Shown here: positions 1-5,837 of the stretch, in pieces | Layout: the number at the start of each line of letters is the position of its first letter | How positions within the stretch are numbered: position 1 is the first letter of the stretch | Source: an uncultured Lysobacterales bacterium | GTDB taxonomy: Bacteria; Pseudomonadota; Gammaproteobacteria; Xanthomonadales; SZUA-36 | Reading direction: 5' to 3' | Length of the DNA stretch: 9,014 bases | NCBI GenBank assembly: GCA_937995275.1 | Contig: CALKKN010000046.1 | Location: 1-9,014 of the forward strand | The notes under the pieces: generated by a model | What the model was told of the DNA's origin: nothing | The model's input: the letters and a program-made list of their open reading frames with translations, nothing else | The model's database searches: none | Made by a program: the position numbers and the translations under genes

Positions 1-280
1 GCAGGTGCGACTCGATGATCTCGTCGACGTCCATCTCGTCGACGTACGTGTACCAGGTGCCCTCGGGGTAGACCACGCACACCGGGCCCTGCTCGCAGCG
101 GTCCATGCACCCGGCCTGGTTGATGCGCAGCCGGCCTTCGCCGGCCAGTCCCAGTTCCTTGATTTTCGCCTTGGCGTAATCGCGCATGCGCGCCGAACCG
201 CAGCGGTTGCAGGACGGGCGGTCGGCGCCCGGGCCCCGGTCATTGACGCAGAAAAACACGTGGCGCTGGTAATAACTCAT
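1..280 (-). CDS. Thioredoxin-like [2Fe-2S] ferredoxin, 3' end cut by window edge
   Basis: The 93 visible codons encode a small electron-transfer protein of the thioredoxin-fold [2Fe-2S] ferredoxin family (the type of Aquifex Fd4 and the clostridial 2Fe-2S ferredoxin). Seen in the sequence: an N-terminal strand ending FFC (Cys11), then Cys24 in PSCNRCG, and the family signature AGCMDRCEQGP with Cys58 and Cys62, followed by VVYPEGTWYTYV. By family alignment Cys11, Cys24, Cys58 and Cys62 should bind the cluster; Cys27 and Cys68 are additional. The acidic stretch DEMDVDEIIESHL at 81-93 is close to the usual C-terminus, so only a short tail is missing. The ATG at 280-278 begins MSYYQRHVFF, typical of the family, but no good Shine-Dalgarno precedes it. 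It diverges from coq7 across a 62-bp gap, with no confident promoter for either gene. The electron partner is unknown; its position suggests, but does not show, a link to quinone metabolism. Confidence 0.93.
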   Translation of the reverse strand, partial: MSYYQRHVFFCVNDRGPGADRPSCNRCGSARMRDYAKAKIKELGLAGEGRLRINQAGCMDRCEQGPVCVVYPEGTWYTYVDEMDVDEIIESHL

Positions 281-342
281 GGGCTGCAATATGGGGACGC
301 AGGCCGGTTTTCCCAGCCCGCGAAACATAGTAGGCTGGCGGC

Positions 343-984
343 ATGGAACGCCATTACACCCCCATCGACCGGATCATCGCCTCCATCGACGAGGCGCTGC
401 GGATCTCGACCGGCGGCGCACCCGCGCCGCAGCGGCCCAATCCCGCCGGCGACGCCGTCGCCGCCGAACTGGACGAGGAGCAACGCCGCCACGCCGCGGG
501 CCTGATGCGCATCAACCACGCCGGTGAAATCTGCGCGCAGGCGCTGTATGCCGGTCAGGCGGCCACGGCGCGCGACGACGCCACTCGTGAATCAATGCAG
601 TCGGCAGCGGACGAGGAGATCGACCACTTGTCCTGGTGCGAGGACCGCCTCGAGGAACTGGACAGCCAGCCCAGCCTGCTGAACCCCCTGTGGTACGCGG
701 GCTCGTTCGCCATCGGCGCCCTCGCCGGACTCGCCGGCGACGACTGGAGCCTGGGTTTCGTCAAGGAGACGGAAAATCAGGTGGAGGCGCACCTGCAGGA
801 CCACCTGGAGCGCCTGCCGCCGGGCGACGCCCGCAGCCAGGCCATCCTGGACCAGATGAAGATCGATGAAGCGCGCCACGCTGACATGGCGGAAGCCGCC
901 GGGGCGCGCGAGCTGCCCGAAACCGTGCGCCGGGCGATGGCCTTCACGGCCGGCATCATGAAGTCGCTCGCCTACCGGATCTGA
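343..984 (+). CDS. coq7: Coq7-type di-iron demethoxyubiquinone hydroxylase
   Basis: This is the enzyme that hydroxylates 2-polyprenyl-3-methyl-6-methoxy-1,4-benzoquinol at C6 late in ubiquinone synthesis, a membrane-associated ferritin-like di-iron carboxylate protein that takes the place of the flavoprotein UbiF found in E. coli. The 213 residues match the usual length for bacterial Coq7. All six iron ligands are visible at family spacing: Glu62 in RINHAGE, Glu92 and His95 in EEIDH, Glu144 in KETE, and Glu176 and His179 in DEARH. The motif NPLWYAGSF at 114-122 and the hydrophobic stretch [11 protein letters not shown] are also characteristic and probably form the membrane-contact region. The ATG at 343 begins [12 protein letters not shown]; its Shine-Dalgarno is weak. 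The gene converges with the trp block, leaving only 25 bp between stop codons and no clear terminator hairpin. In Pseudomonas coq7 also lies near trpGDC, separated by crp and speD; here those genes are absent between them. Confidence 0.96.
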   Translation: MERHYTPIDRIIASIDEALRISTGGAPAPQRPNPAGDAVAAELDEEQRRHAAGLMRINHAGEICAQALYAGQAATARDDATRESMQSAADEEIDHLSWCEDRLEELDSQPSLLNPLWYAGSFAIGALAGLAGDDWSLGFVKETENQVEAHLQDHLERLPPGDARSQAILDQMKIDEARHADMAEAAGARELPETVRRAMAFTAGIMKSLAYRI

Positions 985-1009
985 CCCGGCGGGATCAGCC
1001 TCTCGCGGT

Positions 1010-1777
1010 TCAGTCGCCGCCGATCAGTTTCCGCAGTTCGCCCAGGGTGGCGGCCCGTTCCGCGGCGCCGGCGGCCGCGTCGCCCTCCTCCCGCCAGGTG
1101 AGTTGCCAGTCCGCCAGGGGGGTCGAATCGGGCAGCGGAAAGTCGCTGTCGGCAAAATCGGCCTGGCCCCGCAGGCGCATGCTGGCCGCCTGCGCCGCGC
1201 TGCCGGCGCCTGCCGTGAAGTGGAAGTGCAGATCGAAACGCCGCTGCTTCATCCCGACCGGCGCGATCTCGCCGTCCAGGGACCAGGGCGCCTGGAAGCC
1301 GCCCGTGGCCGACCGGGTTTCCAGGTAAATGGGGTTGATGGTGTCCTCGACGTCGACTTCGGCGACGCCCGTGACCCGGCCCGGACCGCTGGGCTCCGCA
1401 CGCTCCAGCAGACGCAGCGCCAGCTGCATCATCAGCGCCGGCGCATCCAGGGAGGCGCCCAATTCGGCCTGATGGTCGCCGAAGCCGCGGCTCAGCACGG
1501 CCCGGCGCCCGACCAGCAGCGTCTCCCCTTTCTCCACCTCTCCCGGCACATTCAGCTCCGAATGCACCAGCAGGTCGCCGCAGTCACACCGATACAGGTT
1601 CCAGCTCGCGTGGTAGCCGTCGCCGGGGAATTCCACGTCCAGGCGTACCCGCGTCGGGTCGGCCCAACGGGTCTCCGGCGCGATGTCCGCGCCCGCCAGC
1701 GGGGCGAACAGCAGCCACAGCGCAGCCGCCAGCCATCCCCGGGCCAGCCGGCCGCCCGGTCCCGCCGCCGCGCTCAT
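1010..1777 (-). CDS. Unrecognised exported protein at the end of the trp operon
   Basis: I do not recognise this 255-residue protein. It has a clear Sec signal peptide: basic residues Arg10 and Arg13, the hydrophobic core [13 protein letters not shown] at 15-27, and a probable signal peptidase I site LAGA|D after residue 30. The mature part (about 225 residues) is probably periplasmic. It looks rich in beta strands, with alternating patterns such as RVRLDVEF (43-50) and FDLHFHF (181-187), plus a CDC pair at 64-66 that could form a disulfide or bind metal. There is no lipobox, no C-terminal anchor and no catalytic motif that I can name. The ATG overlaps the trpC stop as ATGA (1777-1774), and a GGGAG lies about nine bases upstream, so translation is probably coupled to trpC. 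Nothing in the sequence ties its function to tryptophan; co-transcription is the inference. It ends 25 bp from the convergent coq7 stop. Confidence 0.85.
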   Translation of the reverse strand: MSAAAGPGGRLARGWLAAALWLLFAPLAGADIAPETRWADPTRVRLDVEFPGDGYHASWNLYRCDCGDLLVHSELNVPGEVEKGETLLVGRRAVLSRGFGDHQAELGASLDAPALMMQLALRLLERAEPSGPGRVTGVAEVDVEDTINPIYLETRSATGGFQAPWSLDGEIAPVGMKQRRFDLHFHFTAGAGSAAQAASMRLRGQADFADSDFPLPDSTPLADWQLTWREEGDAAAGAAERAATLGELRKLIGGD

Positions 1778-2583
1778 GGCGCCGCGCTCCCGAAAAACAG
1801 CCGCCGCAATTCGGCGCCCGGGTCCGGGGCCCGCATGAACGCTTCGCCCACCAGGAAGGCGTCGATGCCGCAGCGCCGCAGGCGCTCGACATCGGCCCGT
1901 TCGCGAATACCGCTTTCCGTCACCATCGTTCTCTCCTCCGGGATCAGCGGGCGCAGCCGCTCCGAGGTCGCCAGGTCGGTCGTGAACCGGTGCAGGTCGC
2001 GGTTGTTCACGCCCACCAGTTCGGCCCCCGTCGCCAGGGCACTTTCAAGCTCGGCTTCGTCGTGTACCTCGACCAGCACGTCCAGGCCGATCTCGCGCGC
2101 CAGCCCGTCCAGTTCCTGCAGGCGGTCCCGCGGCAGCGCCGCGACGATCAGCAGGATACAGTCCGCGCCCAGCAGCCGCGCCTCGTGCACCTGCCAGGGG
2201 TCGACCGTGAAATCCTTGCGCAGCACCGGCAGGTCACAGGCCGCCCGGGCCTGCGCCAGGTACGCGTCGCTGCCTTGAAAATAGCTCTCGTCGGTCAGCA
2301 CCGAGAGGCCCGCGGCGCCCGCGCGCGCGTAACTCGCCGCGATGCCCGCCGGATCGAATTCCTCGCGGATGAGGCCGGCGCTGGGGGACGCCCTCTTGAT
2401 CTCGGCGATTACCGCCGGGCCGCTGCGGGCCACCGACCGGACCCGGTCCGCGAACCCGCGCGCCGGCGGCTGGTCGGCGGCCATCGAGGCCACCGTCGCC
2501 AGGTTCCGCCGACCGCTGCGCGCCGCGACCTCCCCGGCCTTCGTCGCCAGTATCTTTTCGAGGATGGAGGGCAGCCCCGCCAT
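1774..2583 (-). CDS. trpC: Indole-3-glycerol phosphate synthase
   Basis: TrpC converts carboxyphenylamino-deoxyribulose phosphate to indole-3-glycerol phosphate, releasing CO2 and water. It is a cytosolic TIM barrel. The 269 residues match the monofunctional enzyme; there is no TrpF domain fused at the C-terminus as in E. coli. Visible active-site elements are Glu61 and Lys63 in AEIKRASPS, Lys123 in LRKDF, Glu172 in LVEVH, Asn193 in GVNNRDL, and Glu223 with Ser224 in TESGI. The phosphate-binding end [13 protein letters not shown] is also present at 239-251. The ATG at 2583-2581 directly abuts the TGA of trpD with no spacer, and the start [15 protein letters not shown] is standard for the family. 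At the other end its TGA overlaps the ATG of the unknown exported protein. Both junctions indicate translational coupling in one transcript. Confidence 0.98.
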   Translation of the reverse strand: MAGLPSILEKILATKAGEVAARSGRRNLATVASMAADQPPARGFADRVRSVARSGPAVIAEIKRASPSAGLIREEFDPAGIAASYARAGAAGLSVLTDESYFQGSDAYLAQARAACDLPVLRKDFTVDPWQVHEARLLGADCILLIVAALPRDRLQELDGLAREIGLDVLVEVHDEAELESALATGAELVGVNNRDLHRFTTDLATSERLRPLIPEERTMVTESGIRERADVERLRRCGIDAFLVGEAFMRAPDPGAELRRLFFGSAAP

Positions 2584-3621
2584 TCAGCCCGCCCGGAACG
2601 CAGCCGTGCAGTCCGCCAGCGCTTCCACCCGCAACCAGGGCTTCCCGGACCTCAATAACTGCATCGCCTCGCCCACGCCCGCGGCGATGGAGGGCTGCAG
2701 ATCGGCCACGTACAGCGCCGCGCCGGCATTCAGCGCCACGACCCGGCGGGCCCGCTCTGCCCGGTCGCCGGGCGCACCGGAGAGCGCCAGCCGGATCAGG
2801 TCCAGCGACTCGAGCGCGCTTTCGACCTCCAGGCCCGCCAGCGTCGTTTCGGGTAGGTCGAACTCCTGCGGGGCGATGTCATACTCCTGCAGGCCGTCGG
2901 GGCCGGCCTCGACCACGTGGGTCGGGGCGGCCGCGCTGATCTCGTCCAGGCCGTCCTCGGAATGGACCACCAACACGCGCTCCGCGCCCAGCCGCTGCAG
3001 CACGGAAGCCACCGGCCGGCACAGCGCATTGCCGTAGACGCCGATCAGCAGGCGCCTGACGCCGGCGGGGTTGGTCATCGGCCCGAGGATGTTGAAAATC
3101 GTGCGCAGACCCATCTCCCGGCGAGGACCGATTGCGTGGCGCATCGCACTGTGGTGCGCGGGCGCGAACATGAACCCGACGCCCAGTTCGTCGACGCAGG
3201 CCGCCACCTGCTCCGGACTCAGGTCAAGCGACACGCCGGCCGCCTCCAGAACGTCCGCGCTGCCCGAACTCGAGGACACCGAGCGGTTACCGTGCTTGGC
3301 GACGCGCCCGCCGGCCGCGGCCACCACGAAACTGGCCGCGGTGGAGACGTTGAACAGGTTCGCCCCGTCGCCGCCGGTGCCGACGATGTCGACCAGGTGT
3401 TCGCCGCTCACCTCGACCGCGCTGGCCAGGCTCCGCATGACCATCACCGCGCCGGTGATTTCGTCCAGGGTTTCGCCCTTCATGCGCAGGCCCATCAGGA
3501 ACGCGCCGATCTGGGCGTCGGTGGCGTCGCCGCCCATGATCTGGCCCATGACGTCCTGCATCTCCTCCAGCGACAGATCCTTGCGATCGGCGATGCGGCC
3601 CAGCGCGGCCTTGATCTCCAT
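2584..3621 (-). CDS. trpD: Anthranilate phosphoribosyltransferase
   Basis: TrpD transfers the phosphoribosyl group of PRPP to anthranilate to give phosphoribosylanthranilate, the second committed step of tryptophan synthesis, in the cytosol. The 345-residue length is normal for the unfused enzyme; the amidotransferase is a separate upstream gene rather than fused as in E. coli. Motifs seen are the PRPP-binding GTGGDG at 81-86, NVST at 91-94, KHGNR at 109-113 followed by the serine-rich loop, Arg and His residues of the anthranilate site around 157-168 (HHSAMRHAIGPR), and the Mg-binding acidic pair Asp226-Glu227 in GLDEIS. The ATG at 3621-3619 is supported by a GAGGAG Shine-Dalgarno at 3633-3628 that overlaps the trpG stop codon, six bases before the start. 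The stop abuts the trpC start codon. Confidence 0.98.
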   Translation of the reverse strand: MEIKAALGRIADRKDLSLEEMQDVMGQIMGGDATDAQIGAFLMGLRMKGETLDEITGAVMVMRSLASAVEVSGEHLVDIVGTGGDGANLFNVSTAASFVVAAAGGRVAKHGNRSVSSSSGSADVLEAAGVSLDLSPEQVAACVDELGVGFMFAPAHHSAMRHAIGPRREMGLRTIFNILGPMTNPAGVRRLLIGVYGNALCRPVASVLQRLGAERVLVVHSEDGLDEISAAAPTHVVEAGPDGLQEYDIAPQEFDLPETTLAGLEVESALESLDLIRLALSGAPGDRAERARRVVALNAGAALYVADLQPSIAAGVGEAMQLLRSGKPWLRVEALADCTAAFRAG

Positions 3622-3631
3622 ACCCGGCTCC

Positions 3632-4219
3632 TCAGTATTTGGTGTTGATGGACTGCAGAAAATTGCGAAACAGGTCGTGCCCGCTGGAAGTCAGGATCGA
3701 CTCGGGGTGGAACTGGACGCCCTGCACGTTGAAGTCGCGGTGCGTGATGCCCATGATTTCGTGGCTGCCCTGGTACTCGGTCCAGGCCAGCACCGAGAGC
3801 GTTGGGGGGATCGAGTCCGGAGCCAGCACCAGCGAATGGTAGCGGGTCGCCTCGAACGGTTGCGGCAGACCCGCGAACACGCCCTGGCTGCGGTGGTAGA
3901 TCATCGAGGTCTTGCCGTGCATGATGCGCTCGGCGCGCACGACCTGCGCACCGAAGGCCTGCCCGATGCACTGGTGGCCCAGGCAGACGCCGAGGATCGG
4001 GTACGTCGGGGCCAGTCCGCGCACCACGTCCAGGCAGATGCCCGCCTCGTTGGGCGTGCAGGGACCGGGCGATATCACGATGCCTTCCGGTTGCAGTTCG
4101 ATGATGTCCGCAATGCTCACGGTATCGTTGCGCACGGTCTCGACTTCCGCACCCAGCTCACCCAGGTATTGCACCAGGTTGTAGGTGAAGGAGTCGTAGT
4201 TGTCGATCATCAGGATCAT
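3632..4219 (-). CDS. trpG: Anthranilate synthase component II (glutamine amidotransferase)
   Basis: This class I glutamine amidotransferase hydrolyses glutamine and delivers ammonia to TrpE. In many proteobacteria the same subunit also serves aminodeoxychorismate synthase for folate (a PabA role), which the sequence cannot exclude. The 195 residues form a complete stand-alone domain. Visible are the oxyanion-hole motif ISPGPCTP at 49-56, the nucleophile Cys79 in LGVCLGHQ, the conserved block HGKTSMIYH at 101-109, and the remaining catalytic pair His171 and Glu173 in VQFHPES. The N-terminus [15 protein letters not shown] is typical; Met1 is preferred, although Met4 (MIDNYDSF) would also be compatible with the fold. 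The gene starts 19 bases after the trpE stop, with no strong Shine-Dalgarno. An eight-codon reading frame bridges that gap (see separate entry). The stop region carries the trpD ribosome binding site. Confidence 0.98.
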   Translation of the reverse strand: MILMIDNYDSFTYNLVQYLGELGAEVETVRNDTVSIADIIELQPEGIVISPGPCTPNEAGICLDVVRGLAPTYPILGVCLGHQCIGQAFGAQVVRAERIMHGKTSMIYHRSQGVFAGLPQPFEATRYHSLVLAPDSIPPTLSVLAWTEYQGSHEIMGITHRDFNVQGVQFHPESILTSSGHDLFRNFLQSINTKY

Positions 4220-4242
4220 CGCATCGCTTCCGTTGCCATCAT
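4216..4242 (-). other. Eight-codon reading frame bridging trpE and trpG
   Basis: An ATG at 4242-4240 overlaps the trpE stop as ATGA and is followed at once by a second ATG. The frame reads MMATEAMR and stops with TGA at 4218-4216, which itself overlaps the trpG ATG as ATGA. A ribosome ending trpE could therefore restart here and end exactly on the trpG start. This geometry is seen directly; translation and any coupling role are inference. Chance is a serious alternative, since the frame is very short and no Shine-Dalgarno specific to it is evident beyond the trpE coding end. Confidence 0.25.
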
Positions 4243-5711
4243 AGCCCCATCGAGGCGCTGTTGACGGCGGCGATCAGGGCCCGGCCCTTGTTCATGGTTT
4301 CCTCCCACTCCCTGCCGGGGTCGGAATCGGCCACGATACCCGCGCCGGCCTGCACGTGCAGCATGCCGTCCTTGATGACCGCCGTGCGGATCGCGATCGC
4401 GAGGTCGGCGTCGTCGTGCCAATTGATGTAGCCGACGGCGCCGGCGTAGACGTTGCGCCGCACGGGTTCGAGCTCGGCGATGATCTCCATGGCCCGGATC
4501 TTCGGGGCACCCGACAGGGTACCCGCGGGGAACGCGGAGCGGATCGCATCGGTGGCGGTCAGGCCCTCGGCCAGCTCACCCTCCACCTGGGAGACGATGT
4601 GCATTACGTGTGAGTAGCGCTCGATCACCATGGTGTCGGTCACGTGAACGCTGCCGGTGCGGGAAACCCGGCCGGCGTCGTTGCGGCCGAGGTCGATGAG
4701 CATCAGGTGCTCGGCCCGCTCCTTGGGGTCGTTCAGCAGTTCCTCCTCGAGAGCGCGGTCTTCCTCGGGCGTTTCGCCGCGGTGGCGGGTGCCGGCAATC
4801 GGGCGCAGCGTAACCCGCCGCTGCTGGACCCGCACCAGCACTTCGGGCGAAGAGCCGACGATCTGCGTGTCGCCCAGGTCGATAAAATACATGTAGGGCG
4901 AGGGGTTCAGGGCGCGCAGCGCGCGGTAGACGTCCAGTGGGCGGGCCTGAAACGGCACGCTCATGCGCTGCGACAGCACGACCTGGAAGATATCACCCGC
5001 CAGGATGTACTCCTTGCATTGTTCCACCGCGGCGATGAAATCCTGCCGGCTGAACCCATAATGGAAATCCTCCTCCTCGACGGCCGCGCGCGACAGGGCC
5101 TCGCCGTAACCCTGGCTGCCGCAGCGCAGGCGATGGGCCAGACGGTCCAGGCGCCGCTGGGCGGCCTTCCAGGCCTCGGGCGCGGACGGGTCCGCGTTCA
5201 CGATCAGGTAGAGCCGCCCTGCGAGGTTGTCGAACACCGCCACCTCCTCGGACAGCAGCAGCACCATCTCGGGGGTACCGATTTCGTCCGGTTTGTCCTC
5301 GTCAGCGAGACGCGGTTCGAAGCGCTGCACGATCTCGTAGCCGAAATAGCCGACCAATCCGCCGGTGAAGACCGGCAGCGACTCCAGGCGTGGCGCCCGG
5401 AACTCGCGCTGCAGCCGCGCGACATAGTCCAGCGGGTCGGTCACCTGCTCTTCGTGCACGCCGACGCCGTCTTCGATGATCGTCAGCGTGGTGCCCGTCA
5501 GCGAGTAGCGGCGGGTGCAGGGCAGCCCGATGATCGAGTAGCGGCCCCAGGTTTCGCCGCCTTCGACGGACTCGAGCAGGTAGGCGTCGGGCCCGTCGGC
5601 CAGCTTCAGGTAAACGGACAGGGGCGTATCCAGGTCCGCCAGCACCGAGCGGTACACGGGAATGCGGTTGTAGCCTTCCGCCTTCAGTTGTTCGAATACA
5701 TCCCTGTTCAC
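4239..5711 (-). CDS. trpE: Anthranilate synthase component I
   Basis: TrpE converts chorismate to anthranilate using ammonia supplied by TrpG; it is the feedback-controlled entry enzyme of tryptophan synthesis. At 490 residues it has the usual length. The N-terminal domain carries LLES at 45-48, the element that in characterised TrpE enzymes takes part in tryptophan binding and feedback inhibition. The chorismate-binding domain shows SQRMSVPF (247-254), SSPEVLVR (287-294), PIAGTRHRG (304-312), the Mg/chorismate motif [15 protein letters not shown] (336-350), the HVMH region (368-371), [10 protein letters not shown] (395-404) and [11 protein letters not shown] (455-465). The start is a GTG at 5711-5709: an in-frame TAA lies eight codons upstream (5735-5733) and no other start codon lies between, so the choice is well fixed. 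A modest GGA Shine-Dalgarno lies five bases before it. The first gene of a trpE-G-D-C transcript; no trpL-like leader peptide is visible. Confidence 0.98.
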   Translation of the reverse strand: MNRDVFEQLKAEGYNRIPVYRSVLADLDTPLSVYLKLADGPDAYLLESVEGGETWGRYSIIGLPCTRRYSLTGTTLTIIEDGVGVHEEQVTDPLDYVARLQREFRAPRLESLPVFTGGLVGYFGYEIVQRFEPRLADEDKPDEIGTPEMVLLLSEEVAVFDNLAGRLYLIVNADPSAPEAWKAAQRRLDRLAHRLRCGSQGYGEALSRAAVEEEDFHYGFSRQDFIAAVEQCKEYILAGDIFQVVLSQRMSVPFQARPLDVYRALRALNPSPYMYFIDLGDTQIVGSSPEVLVRVQQRRVTLRPIAGTRHRGETPEEDRALEEELLNDPKERAEHLMLIDLGRNDAGRVSRTGSVHVTDTMVIERYSHVMHIVSQVEGELAEGLTATDAIRSAFPAGTLSGAPKIRAMEIIAELEPVRRNVYAGAVGYINWHDDADLAIAIRTAVIKDGMLHVQAGAGIVADSDPGREWEETMNKGRALIAAVNSASMGL

Positions 5712-5745
5712 GGCTGTCCGTCGGGTGCAAGGTTAAGGATTTGCG

Positions 5746-5754
5746 ATTCTAGCA
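5746..5754 (-). promoter_or_regulatory. Probable trpE promoter, extended -10 element
   Basis: Read on the minus strand the sequence is TGC TAGAAT: a -10 hexamer matching the sigma-70 consensus at five of six positions, with the TGn extension. A convincing -35 is absent at 16-18 bases (best is TGGGTT), as is usual for extended -10 promoters. Transcription would start near 5739, giving a leader of about 28 bases before the GTG, too short for a leader-peptide attenuator. No TrpR-like operator palindrome is recognisable. Assignment rests on the motif alone. Confidence 0.45.
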
Positions 5755-5785
5755 AGGCGGCGCGGAATAACCCACCCAAAGCAGG

Positions 5786-5817
5786 ATTGTAGGAGCGGCT
5801 AAAGCCGCTCCTACAAT
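5786..5817. repeat. REP-type perfect palindrome
   Basis: A perfect inverted repeat with 15-bp arms (ATTGTAGGAGCGGCT and its complement) around a two-base AA centre. The TGTAGGAGCGGCT arm with its GTAG head resembles the abundant REP sequences of Pseudomonas, xanthomonads and related gammaproteobacteria, which are associated with REP-associated tyrosine transposases (RAYT, TnpA-REP). It sits between the kinase stop and the trpE promoter, the typical intergenic position. On the minus strand it would form a very stable hairpin in the 3' end of the pdsRS transcript. It lacks a following T tract, so it may protect or attenuate that transcript without being a standard intrinsic terminator. Only one copy is in the window. 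Confidence 0.88.
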
Positions 5818-5837
5818 GGCCAGCGCCGCCCGCGACG

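Noticed and set aside
18..45. Thirteen-base direct repeat (ATCTCGTCGACGT) with 15-base period
   Set aside because: It lies inside the ferredoxin gene and encodes the acidic YVDEMDVDEI stretch; coding sequence explains it.
327..332. TACTAT on the minus strand (or overlapping CATAGT on the plus strand) as -10 elements for ferredoxin and coq7
   Set aside because: Each matches the consensus at only four of six positions and neither has a -35 at proper spacing.
985..1009. Bidirectional terminator between coq7 and the exported-protein gene
   Set aside because: The 25-bp gap shows no stable inverted repeat or T tract on either strand.
1103..2658. Long plus-strand open frames opposite trpC, trpD and the exported protein
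   Set aside because: They are antisense shadows in GC-rich DNA, with Arg/Ala/His-rich composition and no family pattern, lying over well-identified genes.
3071..5792. Plus-strand open frames of 380-400 codons opposite trpE, trpG and trpD
   Set aside because: The opposite strand carries complete enzymes with all catalytic motifs; the plus-strand translations show no recognisable domain.
5786..5817. The palindrome as an intrinsic terminator of pdsRS
   Set aside because: The hairpin would be strong but no run of T follows on the minus strand, so a classical rho-independent terminator is not supported.
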